This document shows positions 1 to 7,340 of a DNA stretch of 20,290 nt, piece by piece. The notes under the pieces are model-generated. The model did no database searches. It saw only the letters and a program-made list of their open reading frames with translations, and was not told where the DNA came from. This stretch comes from Spirochaetia bacterium (GTDB lineage Bacteria > Spirochaetota > Spirochaetia > Treponematales > Breznakiellaceae), in the NCBI GenBank assembly GCA_026002265.1, contig BOBG01000030.1, forward strand, positions 1-20,290, read 5' to 3'. Positions within the stretch are counted from its first letter, which is position 1. The number at the start of each line of letters is the position of its first letter. Both the position numbers and the translations under genes were made by a program.

Positions 1-1
1 C

Positions 2-586
2 CCCTGGCTGACGCCGAAACCCGGTTCTATGGGCAGACCGACTCCGGGTTATGATATTGATCTGGTCCGGCCGGACGGGACTTTTTGTACAAAAGGTGAA
101 GAAGGTCAACTGGTCGTCCGGACTGACAAGAAGCAGCCCGTTGGACTCTTCGGAGGCTATTACCGGGATCCGGATTTGACCGCAAGTGTGTGGCATGACG
201 GGCTCTATCATACCGGCGATGTTGCGTGGTGTGATGAAGATGGCTACTATTGGTTTGTAGGGCGGGCTGATGATGTGATCAAGAGTTCCGGCTACCGGAT
301 CGGGCCATTTGAGGTTGAAAGTGTCTTGATGGAGCATCCGGCCGTTTTGGAATGTGCAATCACCGGCGCGCCGGATCCGATTCGGGGCGTTGTGGTTAAA
401 GCAACTATCGTTCTTGCAAAAGGTTATGTGGCGAGTGACGATCTTGCAAGCGAATTGCAAAACCATGTCAAAAAAACAACCGCACCGTATAAATATCCTC
501 GGATCGTTGAATTCGTTACGGAATTACCCAAAACGATCAGCGGAAAAATCCGGCGGGTAGAGATCCGGGGCGATGAGGAAAAATAG
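2..586 (+). CDS. Acyl-CoA synthetase (AMP-forming), C-terminal part, cut by the window edge
   Basis: This is the C-terminal end of an adenylate-forming enzyme that activates a carboxylic acid with ATP and CoA in the cytoplasm. The frame is open from base 2, so the ATG at 29 is internal: the residues before it ([14 protein letters not shown]) match the conserved loop of acetyl-/medium-chain acyl-CoA synthetases. Visible motifs are YHTGD, where the Asp contacts the AMP ribose; the hinge [16 protein letters not shown]; and near the end [10 protein letters not shown], with the catalytic lysine of the mobile C-terminal domain. The overall pattern is closest to the ACSM/medium-chain type, so acetate, propionate or butyrate are all possible substrates and I cannot choose. 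The stop is TAG at 584-586. No partner gene is visible on this side; the next gene is a separate solute-binding lipoprotein about 110 bp on. Confidence 0.9.
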   Translation, partial: PWLTPKPGSMGRPTPGYDIDLVRPDGTFCTKGEEGQLVVRTDKKQPVGLFGGYYRDPDLTASVWHDGLYHTGDVAWCDEDGYYWFVGRADDVIKSSGYRIGPFEVESVLMEHPAVLECAITGAPDPIRGVVVKATIVLAKGYVASDDLASELQNHVKKTTAPYKYPRIVEFVTELPKTISGKIRRVEIRGDEEK

Positions 587-589
587 AAA

Positions 590-644
590 GGTCATTTCGG
601 CAGGCGCTTGGTGAGTCTGTCGAAGCAGCCGAGCTACAATGACC
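590..644. repeat. REP-like imperfect palindrome between acyl-CoA synthetase and potD-like gene
   Basis: Nested inverted repeats are visible: GGTCATT (590-596) with AATGACC (638-644), CGGC (598-601) with GCCG (628-631), and GCTT (606-609) with AAGC (623-626). The core reads GGTGAGTCTGTCGAAGC. Its complement contains CGACAGACTC, almost the same as CGACAGGCTC in the palindrome at 15689-15730. From memory, cores of the type CTTCGACAGGCTCA occur as dispersed intergenic repeats in many bacteria; that is recollection, not a search result. A TACAAT at 635-640 could act as a -10 box, but no good -35 accompanies it. Confidence 0.5.
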
Positions 645-699
645 GGCATTTCTTTGCCGGAAATAAAAAATTCGTAAAACATCTCCGTTGGGGGTAAAG

Positions 700-1752
700 G
701 TGGAAAAAGGGTTGAAAAAAATGGTGCGGACCGTGTGTATTGTTATTGCAGTTGTACTGAGCGCAAGTTGTACCAAACAATCTGCCGGACAGAAATTGTA
801 CGTTTATAATTGGACCTACTATACGCCGGATTCTGTGATTCAAAAATTCGAAGAAGAGTATAAGGTCGATGTTGTGTACGATACCTTTGCATCAAATGAA
901 GATATGTACGCAAAATTGCTCGCGGGCGGAACCGGCTACGATGTGATTTTTCCCTCCGGCGATTACGTTTCGATCATGATCGGACAGAATATGCTTGAGA
1001 AAATTGATAAATCAAAACTGACAAACCTCGGCAACATTGATCCGGCTGTTTTGCAAAAAGCAACCTATGATCCGAATATGAATTATTCTGTACCATATTA
1101 TTTCGGTGCGGCCGGTATTGCGGTAAATACTGATAAGGTGCCGAATTTTCAGAGGAGCTGGTCGATTTTTTCCCGCACGGATCTCAGGGGCCGGATGACA
1201 ATGCTTGATGATATGCGGGAAGTTATGGGGGATGCACTTACAACACTCGGCTATTCAATCAATTCAACCAACCCGGAGGAAATTGCCGCGGCCCGGGATC
1301 TCGTTAATAACGTATGGAAACCAAATCTGATAAAATTTGATGCAGAAGCATTTGGAAAAGGTTTTGCTGACGGTGATTTTTGGGTGGTGCAAGGTTACGC
1401 AGAAGTCGTGTACGAAGAAATTTCCGATGTACAAAAAGCATCCACGGTATTTTTTATTCCGGAGGAAGGCGGTCCGTCCTATATTGACAGTATGTGTATT
1501 TTGAAAGGTTCAAAAAATATTGATATGACTTATAAATTCATAGATTTTATTCACCGGCCCGATATTTATGCAGAATTTACCGATTATTTTGGTTTTCCGT
1601 CCACAGTAAATGTACCGGCCCGTGCCTTGAAAAAAGGCGAATCCTATTATGCCACCGAGGATCTTGTATCAACAACTTTAAAAAATGATCTTGGCGAATA
1701 TCTCGCTTTGTATAATGCTGCATGGTTTGATTCGATTAAAATAGGAGAATAA
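700..1752 (+). CDS. potD: Spermidine/putrescine-binding lipoprotein (PotD-like ABC transporter component)
   Basis: Extracytoplasmic solute-binding protein for polyamines that would deliver ligand to a PotABC-type ABC transporter. After the signal the protein reads KLYVYNWTYYTPDSVIQKFEE, the typical PotD opening, and continues with LLAGGTGYDVIFPSGDYV, then GAAGIAVNTDKV, and the late MTYKFIDFIHRPDIYAEF. These place it in bacterial solute-binding family 1. The N-terminus has several lysines, a hydrophobic core and a cysteine (VVLSASC), so it is probably a lipoprotein with a relaxed spirochaetal lipobox. The start is uncertain: GTG at 700 (chosen because it supplies a basic n-region, after a GGGGG stretch), ATG at 721 (weak AAAGGG upstream) and TTG at 688 share the frame. 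Length is about 350 residues, normal for PotD. No potA, potB or potC is seen here; they may lie elsewhere. Confidence 0.88.
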   Translation: MEKGLKKMVRTVCIVIAVVLSASCTKQSAGQKLYVYNWTYYTPDSVIQKFEEEYKVDVVYDTFASNEDMYAKLLAGGTGYDVIFPSGDYVSIMIGQNMLEKIDKSKLTNLGNIDPAVLQKATYDPNMNYSVPYYFGAAGIAVNTDKVPNFQRSWSIFSRTDLRGRMTMLDDMREVMGDALTTLGYSINSTNPEEIAAARDLVNNVWKPNLIKFDAEAFGKGFADGDFWVVQGYAEVVYEEISDVQKASTVFFIPEEGGPSYIDSMCILKGSKNIDMTYKFIDFIHRPDIYAEFTDYFGFPSTVNVPARALKKGESYYATEDLVSTTLKNDLGEYLALYNAAWFDSIKIGE

Positions 1753-1816
1753 TTCGGTTATGACACCATGCAGATAGCCGGATTCTGTCAGCGCTAGTGA
1801 AGAAAAATTTTCCGGC

Positions 1817-1845
1817 TTGACTATTTTTGATATGAGTTGTAAAGT
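1817..1845 (+). promoter_or_regulatory. Sigma70-like promoter P1 of the first SUMF1 lipoprotein
   Basis: TTGACT (1817-1822) and TAAAGT (1840-1845) are separated by exactly 17 bases. The gap between the PotD-like stop and the lipoprotein start (1753-1966) contains no coding signal, so this is a plausible upstream promoter. Confidence 0.5.
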
Positions 1846-1890
1846 TTTCTTAAAAGAAACGTGGCCTTTCACATGGTTGCGAAATAGGGG

Positions 1891-1921
1891 CTTGACTCTC
1901 TTAGTCAAGACTATGTACACT
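1891..1921 (+). promoter_or_regulatory. Sigma70-like promoter P2 overlapping a 7-bp inverted repeat
   Basis: TTGACT (1892-1897) and TACACT (1916-1921) are separated by 18 bases. A perfect inverted repeat, CTTGACT (1891-1897) and AGTCAAG (1903-1909), covers the -35 box and the start of the spacer, where a repressor could act. Predicted transcription would start near 1928, right at the foot of the leader hairpin. Confidence 0.5.
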
Positions 1922-1928
1922 TTATCGT

Positions 1929-1961
1929 GGAGGTCCCCGATAGGGACACTCCGTAAAGGAG
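1929..1961 (+). promoter_or_regulatory. 5' leader hairpin adjoining the ribosome binding site
   Basis: GGAGGTCCC (1929-1937) pairs with GGGAC-(A)-CTCC (1943-1952), leaving one bulged A and a five-base loop. The true Shine-Dalgarno sequence AAAGGAG (1955-1961) follows three bases later, with the ATG at 1967. The hairpin also locks up a second SD-like GGAGG. It could protect the 5' end of the mRNA or tune translation; the sequence alone does not say which. Confidence 0.45.
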
Positions 1962-1966
1962 TTTTT

Positions 1967-4195
1967 ATGAAAACTAGTCTTTTACGTTCGGTTTTGGGGA
2001 TGGCGGTAGGTGTGTCCCTAATATTGTTCGGTTGTGCAAGTAAGCCGGCTGAAGTAGAGCCGGAGCCGGAGCCGGAATACTATGAAGAAGAAGAGTATTA
2101 CGGTGAAGTACCAGAAGGCGCTCTGACGCCAGAGGAATATGATGCGTTGCAATGGGCAACTACAGCTTCTGGAAGTCAATTGAGCCGGACACTCAAGGCA
2201 ACTAATGCTGAAGAGGTAAGTGAGGAAGCTGATCAGGCTCGTATAATTACTACTGCTACTCAAAAGTCACTGTCATGGGGAAACGATGACCTGAATGCCC
2301 GTCTTGATGAAGGCAATGTAGATCAGATAAGGGCCGCAAAAGTATGGCTCGATCTGATCGGCAGCGGTCAGCTGACTGATACAGAAATAAAGAATCTGTT
2401 GGCTCAGCAGCCGGTTTATTATGAAGACATTGAACCGGTAGAACCGGTAGAATCAGAATATGCTCCGCTCCTTCCAATGCAGATGATTGATAAAGATCCG
2501 GGTGCTCAGCCTCTTATAGAAGATTATACTTCAGAGCATGCATGGGCAAATGCTATACGGGAATGGGCAAGGCTAAAAGCTGAGTTTTATGATGAAAAAA
2601 TAACCCCGCGGGTGGCCTTTCTTCCATTCTCTGGTGCGTTGTACGAAGACGGACAGGCAGTATCTCGGCTCCTCTCTTATAATGAATCGTTTAGAACCAA
2701 CTTCATTATGGTACCGAACAACAGTGTTGTTGAGCAGGTATGGCAGAATGAGCGTGAGAACCAGAAGATAGTGGGAAATGCTACTGAAGTTGAGGAAAGA
2801 TTCACAAACGCTGAAGTTGCACGTTCACAAGGAATTAATTATATCGTAAGTGGCTATGTTACTACTTCAGCGACAGGATCGAATGTCATTACCGCTGGAC
2901 TTTTTGACTTTGCCTCTATGAGGCAGATTTCCGGAAGTACCCGGACCTATACTAATGCGTCGGAATTACCGGCAAGATCGAAAGAAATAGCAGATGAACT
3001 AGTTGCTAACTTCATCTCTTATAGAGAATTGTCTAATAAACCGACACTTGCAGCAGGAGATGTAATCATTTCTGGTAGTGATGTTAGTAATGAACAAGCT
3101 TTGTTGATCGGACAAATTCTCGCGGGCGGAATCGCTGATTCTGGACGTTACCAGGTTTATCCCCGGACCGGGACAAAAGATTTTGTACTGGCACAGTACC
3201 GTAATGCAGGGAAAGGTACTCCAACTGAAGATGGAACTATTTCAACTAATGAAATTGAGTACCTATTAACTGTAAGTGTCAACAAATTGGGAAATCAAAA
3301 CCGGCTTATGGGTGAAATTGTTTCTCTTGCAGATAATAGCATGAGAGAATATGGTTCAGTTAATTATACAGAAACGACCATAGCACAGAATGTACAGGAA
3401 TTACTTGACCAAATGTTGTCAAGCCGGCCAGATGCAAGTGGAAGATATACTGACAGGGCAAATTTGACATCCGCCAACTTTGTTTCAATTCCAGGCAATC
3501 TCTTTAACATGGGAAGTATCAACAGGTCTGCTGGTGAATCCCCGGTACGGCTTGTGAGACTCAGCGCATTTGCTATCAGCAAAACTGAGGTTACCCAAAA
3601 AGAATTCCTTCAGGTTATGAATACAAATCCTTCCTTTACCAAGGGTGACGATTTGCCAGTAGAGAATGTGACATGGGAACAGGCGATTCAGTACTGCAAT
3701 GCATTGAGCATAAAAGAAAATCTAGAGCCGGCTTATGAAGAGATAAGGGACGAGAATGGTTCTCTTACTGGTAATTATCAATTGACTTTTACTAATGGTT
3801 ACCGGTTACCAACCGAAGCTGAATGGGAATATGTTGCTTCTCTAGTAACAGATAGTGCTGAATCTACAGCGTGGTACAGCGCTAACGCCGGTGGAAAGAC
3901 TCATGCAGTCGGTACTTCTAAAGTAAATAGCCTTGGGCTATACGATCTGTATGGAAACGTTGGTGAATGGTGCTTTGACTGGTATGGTCCTTATGTAGCA
4001 GCGGATAGCTCTGATACTGCATTAGTAGATGGAGATGCTGTTAACCAAAATAATGGTGTAGCGCGGGTATGGCGCGGCGGATCTTATAATTCTCCTGTTG
4101 CTGATCTGCGCCCGGCACGGCGGCGTTTAAATCTGCCGTCAGTAGGGTTCCGTGATATTGGTTTCCGGATTGTTCGTTCCACCTCTGGAAGGTAA
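1967..4195 (+). CDS. Large lipoprotein: two CsgG/LpoB-like segments plus C-terminal SUMF1 domain
   Basis: Predicted 742-residue envelope lipoprotein. The start is ATG 1967 because AAAGGAG lies five to six bases upstream; the frame is open to 1817, but that stretch holds the promoters. The signal peptide ends in LFGC, with Cys23 as lipidation site, followed by a Glu/Pro/Tyr-rich linker (about 27-50). Residues about 212-355 (VAFLPFSG, then GINYIVSGYV, then GLFDFASM) resemble the CsgG/LpoB/TolB-N fold. Residues about 357-490 (from AGDVIISGSD, with LLTVSVNKLG and LMGEIVSLAD) look like a second, divergent copy. Residues about 504-742 are an FGE-sulfatase/SUMF1 domain: ISKTEVTQKEF, LPVENVTWEQAIQYCN, YRLPTEAEWEY, LYGNVGEWCFDW, RVWRGGSYNS, FRDIGFRIV. 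The catalytic Cys pair of true formylglycine-generating enzymes is absent near the end, so a structural or ligand-binding role is likelier. A paralogue follows directly. Confidence 0.85.
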   Translation: MKTSLLRSVLGMAVGVSLILFGCASKPAEVEPEPEPEYYEEEEYYGEVPEGALTPEEYDALQWATTASGSQLSRTLKATNAEEVSEEADQARIITTATQKSLSWGNDDLNARLDEGNVDQIRAAKVWLDLIGSGQLTDTEIKNLLAQQPVYYEDIEPVEPVESEYAPLLPMQMIDKDPGAQPLIEDYTSEHAWANAIREWARLKAEFYDEKITPRVAFLPFSGALYEDGQAVSRLLSYNESFRTNFIMVPNNSVVEQVWQNERENQKIVGNATEVEERFTNAEVARSQGINYIVSGYVTTSATGSNVITAGLFDFASMRQISGSTRTYTNASELPARSKEIADELVANFISYRELSNKPTLAAGDVIISGSDVSNEQALLIGQILAGGIADSGRYQVYPRTGTKDFVLAQYRNAGKGTPTEDGTISTNEIEYLLTVSVNKLGNQNRLMGEIVSLADNSMREYGSVNYTETTIAQNVQELLDQMLSSRPDASGRYTDRANLTSANFVSIPGNLFNMGSINRSAGESPVRLVRLSAFAISKTEVTQKEFLQVMNTNPSFTKGDDLPVENVTWEQAIQYCNALSIKENLEPAYEEIRDENGSLTGNYQLTFTNGYRLPTEAEWEYVASLVTDSAESTAWYSANAGGKTHAVGTSKVNSLGLYDLYGNVGEWCFDWYGPYVAADSSDTALVDGDAVNQNNGVARVWRGGSYNSPVADLRPARRRLNLPSVGFRDIGFRIVRSTSGR

Positions 4196-4212
4196 TTTGA
4201 CCGGAAAAGATG

Positions 4213-4241
4213 CCCGGCTCCGGAGAGCCGGGTTTTTTTTT
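4213..4241 (+). terminator. Intrinsic terminator between the two paralogous lipoproteins
   Basis: CCCGGCTC (4213-4220), loop CGGA, GAGCCGGG (4225-4232), then nine T (4233-4241): a textbook rho-independent terminator. The ribosome binding site of the next gene begins only about nine bases after the T run, leaving no room for a separate promoter in between. Confidence 0.9.
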
Positions 4242-4259
4242 GCTAACAAAGGGAATCTA

Positions 4260-5882
4260 ATGAAAATTAGTTTAGTTTCGGTTTATGCGGCTTGTGGATG
4301 CGTGTTCCTACTCTTGTCCGGTTGCAAAACTAAACCGGCTGAGGTAGTGAATATCTCTATTCAACCTATGCAGATGATAGATAATGGTAACACTTTGGAG
4401 TTCACTGTCAGTGAGGAAATCGAAAGATTATTCGGCGCACTGAAAGGAAGAGACACATTGTTACTATCATCGGATGGTTCATCTTATGGAAATGAAAGAA
4501 TTATAGTGCGGCTTATTACTCAAGATCCATCATTTAAAAAATCTTTTTCGTTAGTATCAGATAATGAATCTGTCCAACGAGTACAAGATGTGAGTGCAGT
4601 CAAGGCTTCTCTGAGTCAACCGTCTGATATTGGATCTGATCTGGCCTTGTCCGGGTATGTTTTACGGAGCGGAGATCAATATATTGCGACTATTGGGTTA
4701 TTTGAAGTAGGAAATCTGAGGCAGGTTGCAGCAACTACTCAAACCTACATCGGAGAAGCAGAAGTGCCTGCTATGATTCAAAAAATGTCCAACGAGCTTG
4801 TGAGTAAATTTACAGCTAATAAAAAATCACCTCTAAAGCCAAGCCTCTCTGTAAATAAGATATATGTATCCGGTGCTGCTGCGACAGCTGATGAAGCGGA
4901 ACTCGTAACGCAGATACTATCCGGCGACATTGCAAATTCCGGTTATTATTATGTATTTCCTCGGACCGAGGCAGCGGAGCTCATAGAACGTCAGTATAGC
5001 GAAGATAGAAAAGCTATCGAAAGTGATTACGTACTATCGGCAAGTATCACCACCCTTGGAGAAAATAGACGGCTTATGGTTGAAATTGTCTCTTTGAAAA
5101 ATGGTACTATCCGTGAATCCGGTTCGATTCTTTACACAAACCCAAATGATGCTACAACTCTTATACGCGAGCTTTTTAAACTGGTTGATAGAGAGATGGA
5201 GCTATTCCCAAGCGATCGCTTTGTCCGGCTTGAGGGCGGTTCATTTCAAACAGAAACTACGAGGCCCGGTTCCAATGAGACGATCCTACAAACGGTCGAT
5301 GTCCGTCCGTTCTATATAACGCGAAATGAAGTGACTCAAAAAGAATATGTCGCGCTTACGGGTTTTAATCCGTCTCTGTTTCAAGGAGATGATTTGCCTG
5401 TGGCAAACGTAACATGGTATGAGGCAATCGCGTACTGCAACCAGTTGAGTGCAAAAGCTAAATTGGTAGCTGCGTATAAAATTGTTGATGGGCAAGTGAC
5501 TTTGGTACCGGATGCCAATGGATACCGGTTACCGACCGAAGCTGAGTGGGAATTTGCGGCTCGTGCTGGAGCAACTGCTGAAGATGTTGCTGTTGCTGCT
5601 TGGTATAATGATAATAGCGAGGGTGCGCCTCATCCGGTTGGTACAAAACAGGCAAACAACTTTGGAATACATGATTTGTACGGAAATGTCGGCGAGTGGT
5701 GTTGGGATTGGTTCCAAATACCGCGAACCTCAGAAGATGTGGAAAATGGCGTTGACCGTGTATGGCGCGGCGGAAATTTCAATTCACCGAATGAAGATTT
5801 GGCTCCGTCACAGCGGGATATGAGTCTGCCTACCACAAAATTCCGGGATATTGGTTTCCGGGTTGTTGCTTCTGCTGACTAA
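4260..5882 (+). CDS. Second lipoprotein paralogue: CsgG/LpoB-like segments plus SUMF1 domain
   Basis: Predicted 540-residue lipoprotein, paralogous to the preceding gene and shorter because it lacks the acidic linker and the following region. The start is ATG 4260, with AAAGGGA about six bases upstream. The signal ends in LSGC with Cys22, followed by KTKPAEV, matching ASKPAEV in the paralogue. Both CsgG-like segments are recognisable: LALSGYVLRSGDQYIATIGL, then ISGDIANSGYYYVFPRTEA-type sequence and RRLMVEIVSLKNG. The SUMF1 domain spans about 321-540 with ITRNEVTQKEY, LPVANVTWYEA, YRLPTEAEWEFAARAG, LYGNVGEWCWDW, RVWRGGNFNS and FRDIGFRVV. Again no cysteine lies between RVWRGG and GFR, where formylglycine-generating enzymes carry their active-site pair. 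Expression probably depends on readthrough of the terminator at 4213-4241 or on a promoter inside the upstream gene. Function unknown; an envelope role is inferred. Confidence 0.85.
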   Translation: MKISLVSVYAACGCVFLLLSGCKTKPAEVVNISIQPMQMIDNGNTLEFTVSEEIERLFGALKGRDTLLLSSDGSSYGNERIIVRLITQDPSFKKSFSLVSDNESVQRVQDVSAVKASLSQPSDIGSDLALSGYVLRSGDQYIATIGLFEVGNLRQVAATTQTYIGEAEVPAMIQKMSNELVSKFTANKKSPLKPSLSVNKIYVSGAAATADEAELVTQILSGDIANSGYYYVFPRTEAAELIERQYSEDRKAIESDYVLSASITTLGENRRLMVEIVSLKNGTIRESGSILYTNPNDATTLIRELFKLVDREMELFPSDRFVRLEGGSFQTETTRPGSNETILQTVDVRPFYITRNEVTQKEYVALTGFNPSLFQGDDLPVANVTWYEAIAYCNQLSAKAKLVAAYKIVDGQVTLVPDANGYRLPTEAEWEFAARAGATAEDVAVAAWYNDNSEGAPHPVGTKQANNFGIHDLYGNVGEWCWDWFQIPRTSEDVENGVDRVWRGGNFNSPNEDLAPSQRDMSLPTTKFRDIGFRVVASAD

Positions 5883-5889
5883 TGAATGA

Positions 5890-5920
5890 TCCGGCTCTTC
5901 ACGTATGAGCCGGACCTTTT
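5890..5920 (+). terminator. Probable terminator after the second lipoprotein
   Basis: TCCGGCTC (5890-5897) pairs with GAGCCGGA (5907-5914) around a nine-base loop; a short CCTTTT follows. The T run is weak, so termination efficiency is uncertain. It sits exactly at the convergent end with the leftward anti-sigma-like gene. Confidence 0.5.
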
Positions 5921-6380
5921 AATGCAAACCAAAATGTTCAGAAAGTTCCTTGAGATGACTTCCGATAAAAAGTGCTCCGTAACCGGTGAGAATTGCTCCA
6001 ATCGTGATTCCAACCGGTAGCAGGAAAGAAGAGCCGTATGTTGCGGCCACATTTTCAAAATCCATATTTAAAAATACTGTTGATAACGAAATGAGTATAA
6101 CAAAGCCGGTGACGATCCAACTGCCAAACGATACTCCCGAATTATCCGTATTTTCGTAGCCATCCGCTGCATCATCCCGGATATATTCCATAACTGCGTC
6201 TTCGAATTCCGGCGGTTCCGCAAAAAATTCGCTCTGCAATATCTGTTCAGCTTCTTTTATTTTTTTATATTGATCCGCATCCTGACTGTACAAAAGAAGA
6301 TGGATCGCCCGGCACACACGATCCCGGATCGAAAGCTCTTCCTCTAAAAATGAATCGAGTAAATACTTTTTAACTTTCAT
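5919..6380 (-). CDS. Membrane protein, probable anti-sigma factor
   Basis: Predicted 153-residue protein translated from an ATG that overlaps the stop of the ECF sigma factor gene (TAATG, one shared base), so the two are translationally coupled. The N-terminal half (about 1-85) is charged and helical (SFLEEELSIRDRVCRAIHLLL, then YKKIKEAEQIL) and would be cytoplasmic. Two hydrophobic stretches follow: about 87-106 (WIVTGFVILISLSTVFL) and about 117-140 (FLLPVGITIGAILTGYGALF). Cytoplasmic helices plus membrane anchor next to an ECF sigma gene is the usual layout of an anti-sigma factor. I do not see the His-x3-Cys-x2-Cys zinc motif of ZAS anti-sigma factors. The assignment rests on position and topology, not on a recognised family. 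Confidence 0.6.
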   Translation of the reverse strand: MKVKKYLLDSFLEEELSIRDRVCRAIHLLLYSQDADQYKKIKEAEQILQSEFFAEPPEFEDAVMEYIRDDAADGYENTDNSGVSFGSWIVTGFVILISLSTVFLNMDFENVAATYGSSFLLPVGITIGAILTGYGALFIGSHLKELSEHFGLH

Positions 6381-6934
6381 TAAAATTCCTCCATAAAGTC
6401 AGCTAATTGGACTCGCAGCATTTTTTTTGCCCGAAGCACATGGCTTTTGATTGTACTCACCGGAAATCCGGTTATGAGGGCAATTTCTTGATAAGAACGC
6501 TCGTAAAAAAAACATAAATCAATACACACCCGGTAGCGTTCCGGCAACTCCGCAACTGCCTGCCGGACTGCCTGCCGTAGAGCTTCCTTTAACGTACTTT
6601 GCTCCGGCGTTCCCTCTGCCACAAAAACATCTTCTTCCGCAAGACTCTGATATTCCTTTTTTCGCTGCGAGCTGTTGATCGCCGTGTTGTAGGCAATTTG
6701 GTAAAGCCATGTCGAAAAACGAGCCCGGCCCTCAAATAAAGGAAGATTCCGGAATACTTTCAAAAAAACTTCCTGAGAAAAATCCGATGCATCGTCTGCA
6801 TTGTGCAAAAAACTCCAGCCGATGCTGTATACAGCTTTTTTATAACGATTCATCAATAACCGGAATAATTCCTTTTGACCTGAGACGATCTCCTGAACGA
6901 TCATTAGATCATCAAAATCGTCCGCCTTTTTCAT
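6380..6934 (-). CDS. ECF-type RNA polymerase sigma factor (sigma-70 family)
   Basis: 184-residue alternative sigma factor. Region 2 is clear: FRLLMNRYKKAVYSIGWSFL, DASDFSQEVFLKVFRNLPLF and FSTWLYQIAYNTAIN, which bind core polymerase and melt the -10 element. After a linker, region 4 reads LPERYRVCIDLCFFYERSYQEIA with the helix-turn-helix GFPVSTIKSHVLRAKKMLR, which reads the -35 element. Region 3 is absent, as expected for extracytoplasmic-function sigmas. The ATG overlaps the stop of the upstream small membrane protein (ATGA, four bases) and the stop overlaps the start of the probable anti-sigma gene, so three genes form one leftward coupled operon. It probably answers an envelope stress signal, but its target promoters cannot be seen here. 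Confidence 0.92.
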   Translation of the reverse strand: MKKADDFDDLMIVQEIVSGQKELFRLLMNRYKKAVYSIGWSFLHNADDASDFSQEVFLKVFRNLPLFEGRARFSTWLYQIAYNTAINSSQRKKEYQSLAEEDVFVAEGTPEQSTLKEALRQAVRQAVAELPERYRVCIDLCFFYERSYQEIALITGFPVSTIKSHVLRAKKMLRVQLADFMEEF

Positions 6935-7269
6935 GGGTGCTCACTGCGCTTAATTCCATAGTACACAAGGAGACCAATCCCCATTGACAGGGGAATGAGT
7001 CCGCCCAAAAGACCAAAACTCAAACCCAGCATTATAGAAAGAAACACAGTTAAGCATAATCCCACGCTTCCGAGCAGTAAACCCGTGAGGAGGCTGAAGG
7101 AGAGTAAATCAAAATGCGGCCGTGTCCACTGTCCGGCTTTTATCAGCAACGTTTTACGCCGGTGATTCCAGAGAAGATAGAAAAACACCACCGCAGAACC
7201 CATGACAATACCGACAATAGGAATGATCGCTACAATAGTTTGAGCTACTGTAGAAGTAACCTGCTGCAT
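6931..7269 (-). CDS. Small membrane protein at the head of the sigma factor operon (DUF6249-like)
   Basis: 112 residues from ATG 7269; a GTG at 7284 is in frame five codons upstream but has no ribosome binding site. Three hydrophobic segments are visible: IVAIIPIVGIVMGSAVVFF near the N-terminus, a short loop NHRRKTLLIKAGQWTRPHFD, then two segments in the C-terminal half (LLTGLLLGSVGLCLTVFL and LIPLSMGIGLLVYYGI). The order 'one helix, short basic loop with a Gly turn, paired helices' resembles DUF6249 membrane proteins, which I recall beside ECF sigma genes in other bacteria; this is a tentative match. The stop overlaps the sigma gene start by four bases. It may sense or tune the sigma/anti-sigma pair. 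A TAAAAT on the minus strand (7280-7275) may be its -10 box, though no good -35 is seen. Confidence 0.65.
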   Translation of the reverse strand: MQQVTSTVAQTIVAIIPIVGIVMGSAVVFFYLLWNHRRKTLLIKAGQWTRPHFDLLSFSLLTGLLLGSVGLCLTVFLSIMLGLSFGLLGGLIPLSMGIGLLVYYGIKRSEHP

Positions 7270-7301
7270 ACTTAATTTTAACACAAAAAACCGGAAAAAG
7301 G

Positions 7302-7330
7302 TTGCATTTACTGTGATTTATGTCTATGTT
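7302..7330 (+). promoter_or_regulatory. Possible promoter of the MATE transporter gene
   Basis: TTGCAT (7302-7307) and TATGTT (7325-7330) are 17 bases apart, giving a start point only a few bases before the ATG at 7341. The gene has no Shine-Dalgarno sequence, so a nearly leaderless transcript would fit. The boxes are only partly consensus. Confidence 0.3.
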
Positions 7331-7340
7331 TTCATGAATA

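Noticed and set aside
643..660. Terminator CCGGCA/TGCCGG after the acyl-CoA synthetase
   Set aside because: It is followed by an A-rich stretch on the coding strand, and the stem is only six pairs.
1817..1966. N-terminal extension of the first lipoprotein to TTG 1817
   Set aside because: The extension contains both promoters and the leader hairpin, and would bury the lipoprotein signal 50 residues into the protein.
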